A stretch of DNA of 64,000 nucleotides. Origin: Splendidivirga corallicola (lineage in GTDB: Bacteria > Bacteroidota > Bacteroidia > Cytophagales > Cyclobacteriaceae). The position numbers and the translations under genes were made by a program. The stretch spans positions 124,001-188,000 of the forward strand of contig JAUJEA010000002.1 in assembly GCA_030442035.1 (NCBI GenBank), given 5' to 3'. Positions 44,987 to 52,418 of the stretch are shown here, piece after piece; positions within the stretch are counted from its first letter, which is position 1; the number at the start of each line of letters is the position of its first letter. A model generated the notes under the pieces. That model made no database searches. It saw only the letters and a program-made list of their open reading frames with translations, and was not told where the DNA came from.

Positions 44987-47644
44987 TTATTCCGATCTTA
45001 ATTTTCTTGCCGGATTCACCAGAGCGGCTTTTATTGATTCGGAGCTAATGGTAAGCAATGCTATCAGCGTAGCAATAATGCCAGCGATCACAAAAACCTC
45101 CCAGGTGATCTTAATCCGGTTGGCATAATCCTCGAGCCACTTGTGCATGATGTACCAACCCAATGGTACAGCGATAACCAGCGATATCAATACCAGTTTA
45201 AGAAAGTTGAAGGTAATTAAGCTGAATATATTGCTAAGGCTTGCACCCAATACTTTTCTAACACTGATTTCCTTGCTTCTTTGCTCTACCATGAAGGCAG
45301 AAAGTGCAAATAGCCCCAGGCAAGCTACCACGATGGCTAATATTGCAAAAGCTGTCAAGACCTTTCCAGTTCTTTCTACATCCATGTACATCCTTTCGTA
45401 GCTATCGTCTAAAAAGGTATATCGGATAGGCTGAATAGGCATAAATTCCTTCCAGAGACTTGAAATGGAGGCTAATGTTCCTGACATATCCTGGGTTTCG
45501 ACTTTAACTGAAATGATGGTACCGCCCTGACCAAATATTAATGCCAGGGGTTCCACGTTTTGTTTTATTGACTTGAAATAAAAATCCTCCAGGACACCTA
45601 TGATATGGTAGGTTGGCGAATACCAAAATTTGACCCTCTTTCCAATGGGATCTTTCAGTCCAAGTTTTTTAGCTAAAGTTTGGTTAATAATGATAGCTGC
45701 TGAATCAGAAGCCATCTCAGTCGAGAAACTCCTGCCTTCAACCAGTTGCATTCCCAGGGTACTGATATAATCCTGATCGACTCTCCAAACTTGAGATTCC
45801 ACTCCTATGTCAACCTTCGAGCGCTCCTCTATCCAAAACTCAGTACCATTTCGCTGGGTACCCTTAACTGGTAAATAGCTACTTTGGGTCACATGTGATA
45901 CTTCCGGAATTCGCAATAGTTCGTTTTTAAAAGTCAACCGTTTCTCATCCAGGGTGCCGGCCCCCTGTAACATTATTACCTGCTCTTTGTCATAGCCAAT
46001 TTTAGTATTCAGGATGAAATCTGTTTGCTGATAAATGATAAAAGTGCAGATAATAAGTACAATGGAGGTAGTAAACTGGAATATCACTAAGCTACTCCTC
46101 ATCCTAACGCTTTTACTACCTCTACTAAGACTTCCTTTGAGCACGTCAATTGGTTTAAAAGCCGACAAATACAAAGCGGGATAAAAACCCGCCAACACTC
46201 CTGTGATGCCAATTGAGATAAAGGATAGTGGCAGTAGCCACCACCACTCAGACCATGGAAAGACCAATGATTTGTCGGAGATCAGGTTAAAATAAGGAAG
46301 GGAGATCCAAGCTAAAATCGCACCAAGCATAAAAGATACTCCACTGAATACTAATGATTCCGTGATAAACTGACTTATAAGCCCGTTGCGATTGGAGCCT
46401 ACAACTTTGCGTAAACCCACCTCTTTGGCCCGGTTGGCAGATCTGGCCGTAGAAAGGTTGATAAAATTGATACATGCCAAAAGAAGAATAAAACCGGCAA
46501 TAAAGCCAAAAAGGCGGACTATCTTTGTGTCTCCGTGAGGTAAATGGTCCAGTACCTCATTTGAAAGGTAGATGTCTTTTATCGATTGTAACTGGAATGA
46601 TAAATACTGTTTGATGTCCTGCATTCTGGGGTCGTTATCTTTCTCCGCGTTCTTAACCAGGTAATTGTCTCTAATGGACAATAATTTTGGTTCCAGGCTA
46701 ACCGGGTCAGCTCCCTCTTTGAGTTTGATATAGGAATCATAGACATTACCACCCCAGCTCGTTTGCGATCCGGGCCAAAACTCTTTCTGTGATAAGGTGA
46801 GTAAGAAGTCGCTTTGAAGGTGACTATTAGAAGGGAAATTTTCCATTACCCCACCTATTTTGTAGGGTTCAGCATCATCTTCGTTGAGGAGGACAATTTG
46901 ACCTACAGGATTTTGATCGGGAAAATATTTATCTGCTTTTCTTTTTGAAATCACCATGGTATTTGGCGCTGTTAATGCCCTGGATTGTTCTCCATAAACC
47001 ATAGGTATCTCCAAAATTTCCAGTATTTCGGGATCTGCGTAGACAAACCCTTCTTCATAAGTACTTTGGCTATGTTCAAGGGGTCGAAATTGGTTGTTTC
47101 CTGAATTATAAAAGTCAAAAATGATCAGACGACCTGCTTTTTCTATCTCCGGGAAATCGCTTTCCAGCACATGTTTGATAGGTGCCGCTAAAGTCACCCC
47201 TTTCCTGGAATCACCTGGCGCATCCCACGATTTCACAAGTCGAAAAATTCTATCTCCGTCCGTATAATGCTTGTCATAGTTTAATTCATCTTGAATAAAC
47301 AGAGCGATGAGCAAACAAGCTGCGATACCAAGCGCATAACCACCTATGTTTATGGCAGAATACATTTTTTGCTTTAGGAGATTTCTCCGGGCAATTTTGA
47401 AGTTGTGCTGAATCATAACGATGTGATTTGAGTTATTTGACCCGGATTTTTTGATAGCAAAGGGCCTCAAGAAATTAAGCATGTGAAACCAGTAGAAGAG
47501 GTTTCGCTTCCATTTGGGTTTTCGAATTAATTCTTCATAATATTCATGTAGATCTCCCTGGATCTCTTCCAGTAGTTCTTCTTTGCAAAACCAGCTAAGG
47601 AATTGGTCCGCGAGTTTGGGTGGTATGTTTCTTCTGTTTTTCAA
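44987..47644 (-). CDS. Prefix-domain FtsX/MacB-type permease
   Basis: An 885-residue permease, close relative of the gene at 42312 over its full length. The prefix (NIPPKLADQFLSWFCKEELL, EEIQGDLHEYYEEL) is of the same type. The first coupling motif is NRAKEVGLRKVVGSNR, the second SKEISVRKVLGAS, and it ends NPARKLRSE. The DNA around its stop codon and the start of the next gene (44951-45060) is nearly identical to 42276-42385, pointing to a recent duplication or conversion. It starts with a TTG at 47644; upstream in frame there is a stop before any ATG. It follows the small secreted protein gene by 55 bases. Confidence 0.87.
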   Translation of the reverse strand: MKNRRNIPPKLADQFLSWFCKEELLEEIQGDLHEYYEELIRKPKWKRNLFYWFHMLNFLRPFAIKKSGSNNSNHIVMIQHNFKIARRNLLKQKMYSAINIGGYALGIAACLLIALFIQDELNYDKHYTDGDRIFRLVKSWDAPGDSRKGVTLAAPIKHVLESDFPEIEKAGRLIIFDFYNSGNNQFRPLEHSQSTYEEGFVYADPEILEILEIPMVYGEQSRALTAPNTMVISKRKADKYFPDQNPVGQIVLLNEDDAEPYKIGGVMENFPSNSHLQSDFLLTLSQKEFWPGSQTSWGGNVYDSYIKLKEGADPVSLEPKLLSIRDNYLVKNAEKDNDPRMQDIKQYLSFQLQSIKDIYLSNEVLDHLPHGDTKIVRLFGFIAGFILLLACINFINLSTARSANRAKEVGLRKVVGSNRNGLISQFITESLVFSGVSFMLGAILAWISLPYFNLISDKSLVFPWSEWWWLLPLSFISIGITGVLAGFYPALYLSAFKPIDVLKGSLSRGSKSVRMRSSLVIFQFTTSIVLIICTFIIYQQTDFILNTKIGYDKEQVIMLQGAGTLDEKRLTFKNELLRIPEVSHVTQSSYLPVKGTQRNGTEFWIEERSKVDIGVESQVWRVDQDYISTLGMQLVEGRSFSTEMASDSAAIIINQTLAKKLGLKDPIGKRVKFWYSPTYHIIGVLEDFYFKSIKQNVEPLALIFGQGGTIISVKVETQDMSGTLASISSLWKEFMPIQPIRYTFLDDSYERMYMDVERTGKVLTAFAILAIVVACLGLFALSAFMVEQRSKEISVRKVLGASLSNIFSLITFNFLKLVLISLVIAVPLGWYIMHKWLEDYANRIKITWEVFVIAGIIATLIALLTISSESIKAALVNPARKLRSE

Positions 47645-47699
47645 AAAAACTATTCAATGGTGTCATAAACTGTTGGGAAGAATTTGATGATAACATTCG

Positions 47700-48128
47700 T
47701 TATCTTTCGGGCTTTGAAATGGTTGGACTAATTTTCCATTTTATATTATGCTTCCCTGATGCATTTTTTAAATCAATAACCAGCAAATACTCACCCATAT
47801 TGGTGAGTTCGATTGACTGTCCCCTTGCCGTCTCTCCCTTATGTATTTCTTTTTCCCAGATTACTTTATCGTCATATTTCACCAACAATACTGTTTTTCC
47901 ATTGTTTACCTCTATATCGTAAGACATGGATAAAACTGATGGTGCGTCTTCAACATTTAATGTCACAAATTGTTGTCCTGTCGCGCTCTCATAATGTGCC
48001 CTGATTTTATCTCCCGAGATTTCTTTTCTGTTGTTAAATTCTTTAGCGTCCATTATCATATCCTGAGCATAAAGGGTTACACTTATCAAAGTGAATAGTG
48101 AGGTAAGTAGTAGTTTTTTAATTTTCAT
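47700..48128 (-). CDS. Secreted small beta-rich protein in the permease operon
   Basis: A 142-residue protein with a signal peptide (MKIKKLLLTSLFTLISVTLYAQ) and a mature part of about 120 residues, predicted to be beta-rich (VLSMSYDIEVNNGKTVLLV, KVIWEKEIHKGE, GEYLLVIDLKN). The final segment resembles C-terminal strands of small periplasmic beta-sandwich proteins, but no family is firmly recognised. It is embedded between permeases with gaps of 14 and 55 bases, so it is cotranscribed. As the only non-permease cargo gene in the array it may be a periplasmic partner or substrate; inference. Confidence 0.72.
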   Translation of the reverse strand: MKIKKLLLTSLFTLISVTLYAQDMIMDAKEFNNRKEISGDKIRAHYESATGQQFVTLNVEDAPSVLSMSYDIEVNNGKTVLLVKYDDKVIWEKEIHKGETARGQSIELTNMGEYLLVIDLKNASGKHNIKWKISPTISKPER

Positions 48129-48142
48129 TTTTGTTCTTCTGA

Positions 48143-50734
48143 TTACTCGTATCTTAAATTATTTACCGGATTTTGCTGAGCTGCTTTTATGGTCTGCCAG
48201 CCTACGGCCAGCCAGGCAATCAGCAGTGTAATGACTCCTGATCCTACAAAAAACCACCATTCCAGATCGATTCGATAGGCAAAACTGTTCAGCCATTCCT
48301 TAGCTAGCAGGTAACTGACCGGTGAAGCAATAATAATAGCCACCATGACCATTTTCGTAAAATCTGCGGAAAGCATTCTGACAATCCCAAACATACCTGC
48401 GCCCAGTATTTTCCTTATTCCAATCTCTTTGATCCTTCTTTCAGCAGTAAAAGCCGCAAGCCCAAATAGTCCCAGACAAGAAATCAGAATAGCCACACCG
48501 GCGAAGTAGTTTGACAAAATGGATACCCGCTGTTCGGAGGCATAAAGTTCCTGAAAATCATTGTCCAGAAATTTGTAATCAAACAAAAAACCGGGATTGG
48601 AATTAAGGTATAATTTTTCAAGGGACTTGAGCGTCTCCTTCCCTCTGTCTGCCTCTATTTTTACCATGAACTGAGATAATACATTAGGCATAAAATTGAT
48701 CATCATCGGTTTCACACTTTCATGGAATGAATCAAAGTGAAAATCCTTCACTACACCAATGATTTCTTTGTTCTGCCCCCTAAACCTGATAATTTTGCCA
48801 ACAGGGTTCTCAAGTCCCATATGGGCGATGGCCGCCTCATTGAAGATAACTTTTGTGTTTTCGGCACTAAAATCTCTTGAAAACGATCTCCCATTGGCCA
48901 ATTCGATACCCAGTACTTCTATGAGATCATAATACGCAATCATGTGTTGAAAATAGATGGCATCATCAGCACTCTTTCCTTCCCATTCAATACCACCTAC
49001 TCCCCAATTATCTCCTGTCAATTTGGTCCGTGTACTTGAAGCCATTACTACTCCGGGGATATTGCGCATTTGATCAAGAAAAGTATCCATGTGCTCGGCC
49101 TGCTCCATTTTCCCTTCTACATCAAAGTGAATGATCTGGTCTTTGTTATAGCCCAGGTCTTTGTTCTGTATAAAATCAATTTGATTGTAGACCACTAAAA
49201 CAGACACGATCAAGATCACTGAAACAGTATATTGGATAATAACCAACCCCTTACGTGTCCAGATCTCTCCTACTGATGTGTTAAGTTTTCCTTTTAAGAT
49301 GGCAATAGGCTTGAAACCCGATAGGTAGAGTGCCGGATAGCTTCCCGACATCAACCCTGTGAGCAGGGTAATACCGAACAAGGTAAGCATAAGATCAAGA
49401 TTAAAACTGATCCCGAGTTGCTTTCCGGTAATTGCATTGAACTCTGGCAACAATATAAAGACAAAAATCAACGCTAGTAAAAGTGCCAAAAAAGCAATAA
49501 CCACGGCTTCCATTAAATACTGGAAGGTCAACGTGGCTTTTCTTGCACCAACGACCTTTTTGACACCTATTTCCTTCAGTCTTCTGGAAGCACGAGCAGT
49601 AGAGAGGTTCATAAAATTAATGCAGGCAATTACCAATATGAAAATGCCTATGATCGAAAATAATTTAACATAAGTAATTCTGCCACCGGACTGAACACCG
49701 CCTTCGTACTCGCCATATAAATATTCATCGGAATATTTTACCAAAAATGGAATACGGTATGAATGCCGCTCACTGTGCTTTCCTATAAAATCATGGATCT
49801 TTTCGTTAAAAGCTTGTACATCCGCGTCGGGATATAGGCTTAAATACACTGCAACGGATTGACTGCTCCATTTTAGCAAGTAGGCTTGAGAAGCTGTATG
49901 TCCCTCAAAAGAGAGCAGAAAGTCAAATTTTTCCGATGAGTGATTCGGCACATCCCGAAAAACACCCGATACTGTGTAGTGTTTTTCGTTTCGAAAATTA
50001 ATGTTTTGACCTATCGATCCGTATGTGGACCCAAATAGGTTGTTAGCCAGCGTCTCGGAAATAACTATGGCATCGGGATTATCCCAAATGTTATTCTTGC
50101 TTCCTTCTATTAGAGGAAATGAGAACATTCCGAAAAAATCTTTGCTTACATAATGTCCGTCAGCTTTTATGGTTTTGTCATCAAAAGAGAGTGTGGTATT
50201 ATCCAGATGCCTTGCCACCTGAACCGCATGTTCCACTTCAGGCATTTCCTCTGATAGTAGCGGAGCAATAATTCCCGAGGAGTTGCCACCGACCACCGTG
50301 CCACTAGGAAATTCCATAGCCTCCATTACATGAAAAATGTTGTCACCATTTTCATGGAATTTGTCCATCAACAACTCGTCGTTTACCCATAGATAGATGA
50401 GGGTAGCGCAGGTTAGTGCTGTAGATAATCCTATAATATTGATAAAAAAAGAACTCGTATAGCGCTTGAAGCTTCGGAATGAAATAAGTAGTGCGTGTCG
50501 GAACATAATTGAGAAATTTGAGTTAATTGACCTGGATTTTTTAATAGCGAAAGGACGCAGGAAGTTGAACACATGGAACCAGTAGAGAAAATTCCTTTTC
50601 CATTTGGGTCGTTCTGTCAATTCCTCATGGTATTCATGTAAATCTCCCTGGATCTCTTCCAGTAGTTCTCCTTTACAAAACCAGGTGAGGAATTGGTCTG
50701 CAGATTTAGGTGGTATGTTTTTTTGAGGTTTCAA
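48143..50734 (-). CDS. Prefix-domain FtsX/MacB-type permease
   Basis: An 863-residue permease, first after the PadR at 50745 (10-base gap). The prefix (NIPPKSADQFLTWFCKGELL, EEIQGDLHEYHEEL) is of the same type as in the three permeases downstream. Its core is a sister of the gene at 39694 (SSFFINIIGLSTALTCATLI against SSFLINLVGLSTGLTSALLI). Coupling motifs are LKEIGVKKVVGARK and IKEIGIRKILGAG; it ends NPVNNLRYE. The start is a TTG (50732-50734) in a context conserved in the other members of this unit (TTGAAA). No ATPase domain. Confidence 0.87.
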   Translation of the reverse strand: MKPQKNIPPKSADQFLTWFCKGELLEEIQGDLHEYHEELTERPKWKRNFLYWFHVFNFLRPFAIKKSRSINSNFSIMFRHALLISFRSFKRYTSSFFINIIGLSTALTCATLIYLWVNDELLMDKFHENGDNIFHVMEAMEFPSGTVVGGNSSGIIAPLLSEEMPEVEHAVQVARHLDNTTLSFDDKTIKADGHYVSKDFFGMFSFPLIEGSKNNIWDNPDAIVISETLANNLFGSTYGSIGQNINFRNEKHYTVSGVFRDVPNHSSEKFDFLLSFEGHTASQAYLLKWSSQSVAVYLSLYPDADVQAFNEKIHDFIGKHSERHSYRIPFLVKYSDEYLYGEYEGGVQSGGRITYVKLFSIIGIFILVIACINFMNLSTARASRRLKEIGVKKVVGARKATLTFQYLMEAVVIAFLALLLALIFVFILLPEFNAITGKQLGISFNLDLMLTLFGITLLTGLMSGSYPALYLSGFKPIAILKGKLNTSVGEIWTRKGLVIIQYTVSVILIVSVLVVYNQIDFIQNKDLGYNKDQIIHFDVEGKMEQAEHMDTFLDQMRNIPGVVMASSTRTKLTGDNWGVGGIEWEGKSADDAIYFQHMIAYYDLIEVLGIELANGRSFSRDFSAENTKVIFNEAAIAHMGLENPVGKIIRFRGQNKEIIGVVKDFHFDSFHESVKPMMINFMPNVLSQFMVKIEADRGKETLKSLEKLYLNSNPGFLFDYKFLDNDFQELYASEQRVSILSNYFAGVAILISCLGLFGLAAFTAERRIKEIGIRKILGAGMFGIVRMLSADFTKMVMVAIIIASPVSYLLAKEWLNSFAYRIDLEWWFFVGSGVITLLIAWLAVGWQTIKAAQQNPVNNLRYE

Positions 50735-50744
50735 TATTTGGCCA

Positions 50745-51077
50745 TTAAAATTTATTCACTGCCAGTTCAGGTATCTGGCTCCATAAATTCACTTTTATAT
50801 CCCGACTCCGATGCAAAGCCTTTTTGCCAGCGGCAGTAATTGTAAAGATCCTTTTACGTCTGCCACCTCTTGATTCCGTAGCTCCACCCAAATTTGATTC
50901 CACAAGGCCTTTTTTTTCCAGCCGGTTAACGGTACCGTGTACAGCACCGATTGTTACTGTACGGTCAGCATGCTCTTTTAGTGCTTTTCGGATAGCCAGT
51001 CCATAGGCGTCTTCTTTAAGCATCACGATCAAGAGTAGGATTAATTCCTCAAATTCACCTATATATTCTTTTCCCAT
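50745..51077 (-). CDS. PadR-family repressor (class B)
   Basis: A 110-residue winged-helix protein with IGEFEELILLLIVMLKEDAY, recognition region VTIGAVHGTVNRLEKKGL, wing ESNLGGATESRGGRRKRIF and C-terminal helix ALHRSRDIKVNLWSQ. The recognition helix differs from the class A PadR proteins (VHGTVNRLEKKGL rather than .Q.ALRRMEQKGF) and is closer to the PadR at 35893. It heads the six-gene unit running to 39694. Two palindromic operators lie immediately upstream. Confidence 0.9.
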   Translation of the reverse strand: MGKEYIGEFEELILLLIVMLKEDAYGLAIRKALKEHADRTVTIGAVHGTVNRLEKKGLVESNLGGATESRGGRRKRIFTITAAGKKALHRSRDIKVNLWSQIPELAVNKF

Positions 51078-51082
51078 GGTTG

Positions 51083-51147
51083 TTTGTTATACTTTATATA
51101 ACAAATATAACATAATATTTTTTATTTGTTATATTTTGTAGAACAAA
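51083..51147 (-). promoter_or_regulatory. Class B PadR operators (two palindromes)
   Basis: Site 1 (51083-51105) is TTTGTTATA-CTTTA-TATAACAAA, a perfect 9-bp inverted repeat with a 5-base centre. Site 2 (51125-51147) is TTTGTTATA-TTTTG-TAGAACAAA. The sites start 42 bases apart, about four helical turns. On the minus strand TATATTTG (51102-51109) matches the Bacteroidota -7 box TAnnTTTG exactly and overlaps site 1, 25 bases from the PadR start, as expected for autorepression. Confidence 0.75.
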
Positions 51148-51253
51148 TTTAAAAAAATGTTTTCGGAAGCGTTAATTTATGGAACTAACAAAAAGCGGTT
51201 CTTTTCAAAGTGAAGTCTGTTAATATTTGTTATTGATAAGACAAATGCTTTGA

Positions 51254-52173
51254 TCAATTACGTCTGACAAATAGTGTGTTAAGTGAACTTTGATCTTTTG
51301 ATTTTAAGAAATCCCTGATTTTGACATTGAATTGATCAATATCCGTTCCTTTCTTTAAATTCACAAATGTATTGGCTGTATAGTTGTTCCATTTCAGAAA
51401 GCAGTCGTTGTTTTTAAGAAATCTTTCAAATGAGAATAATATATCAAATTGAAATTCATCAGCGCAGCTATAGGGTGAAATAGAGAAAATGCCAACGACG
51501 GTGTATATTCCACCATATCCTTCATTTTTCCATTCCACCCTTTTTCCCAAAGCTGTTTTCCAATTGCCAAATAACTTTAAGGCTATTTCTTTAGATATAT
51601 AAATTGTTTTTTCATTGGTCGGCATCGGCTTATAAGTTAAATCATACTCCAAAACGTCAAAAAAATCCTTACTTACGAAGTGTGAAGACGCAGACACAGC
51701 TTCGTCCTGGTCGGGGGAAAAGAGGAGACCTTTATTCCAGAGGACATCACTTGCCGTTGAAGGTTCGATCGTAACGGCATATTCTACCTCCGGCATTTCA
51801 TCAGCCAGGTCTTCAGCTAAAAAAGTAGGTGTCCCGTCATTTATACTTGGACTATTCATCATCACCTGGAAAACCAGACAATCTTTATTATTATATTTGA
51901 CAATGTTGTATTTGCCAGTCCAATAAGGATAAAATAATAAACTGAAGATTAGTCCAGCAACTAATACACTTACTGAATTGATAAGAGTCTTTCTATGCAG
52001 CTTAATATTTCGGTAAATAAGCCACAACTTGTTTGGAGACATGGTATTTAACTTGTTTTCTAGCTTATTCATCCTTTAAAGAATCCAGAGAATTTCTTCT
52101 AACAGTTCTCCTTACAAAACCAGCTAAGCAATTGGCCTGTAAACTGGAGCGATATGAGATTTTGATGTTTCAA
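51254..52173 (-). pseudogene. Truncated and frameshifted prefix-domain permease
   Basis: From a TTG at 52173 the minus strand encodes a prefix domain start (FTGQLLSWFCK) that hits a TAG after one base is lost; in the next frame it resumes with GELLEEI and stops. Most of the prefix is deleted. From the ATG at 52072 a 272-residue stretch continues with the first membrane helix (LINSVSVLVAGLIFSLLFY) and periplasmic domain 1 (EVEYAVTIEP, SSHFVSKDFFDVLEYDLTY), then ends before helix 2. The lost remainder is about 590 residues. It resembles the permeases at 48143 and 39694. The 272-residue part might still be made as a single-span protein. Confidence 0.8.
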
Positions 52174-52183
52174 TATTTGATTA

Positions 52184-52266
52184 TCAAAATTTATCTACAG
52201 TACGATCTGTATACTTCCCTCTTTGATACTTCACAGATGGCCAGTCCCCTCTTTTTCCTCAAACAT
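52184..52266 (-). pseudogene. PadR gene relic
   Basis: On the minus strand, ATGTTTGAGGAA (52266-52255), GGACTGGCCATC, AAAGAG and GATCGTACTGTA keep order and match pieces of the PadR gene at 50745 (TTTGAGGAA, GGACTGGCTATC, AAAGAG, GACCGTACAGTA). The end AAATTTTGATAATCAAAT (52190-52173) matches its 3' end and the gap before the permease (AAATTTTAATGGCCAAAT). The middle and the whole wing are deleted. So the unit was PadR then permease, in the usual order. Confidence 0.65.
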
Positions 52267-52288
52267 CACAATCGGGAGCTACGATTTA

Positions 52289-52352
52289 TTTGTTCTACAA
52301 AGTATAATAAATATACGATAATTATTTTATTTGTTATACTTTATAGAACAAA
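52289..52352 (-). promoter_or_regulatory. Relic class B PadR operators
   Basis: TTTGTTATA-CTTTA-TAGAACAAA (52330-52352) matches site 1 at 51083 in 22 of 23 positions. A second palindrome, TTTGTTCTA-CAAAG-TATAATAAA (52289-52311), lies 41 bases away, close to the 42-base spacing of the intact pair. It sits upstream of the PadR relic. These sites could still bind the PadR from 50745. Confidence 0.65.
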
Positions 52353-52418
52353 TATTAAGAGAACTTCTTGTTTTGAAGAATGATTTTGCAGATTCAGAAA
52401 ACTTAAACATTCAATTCG

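Noticed and set aside
52080-52173. The frameshift in the relic permease as a sequencing error
   Set aside because: The PadR relic, the deleted prefix remainder and the missing two thirds of the permease beside it all point to true decay.
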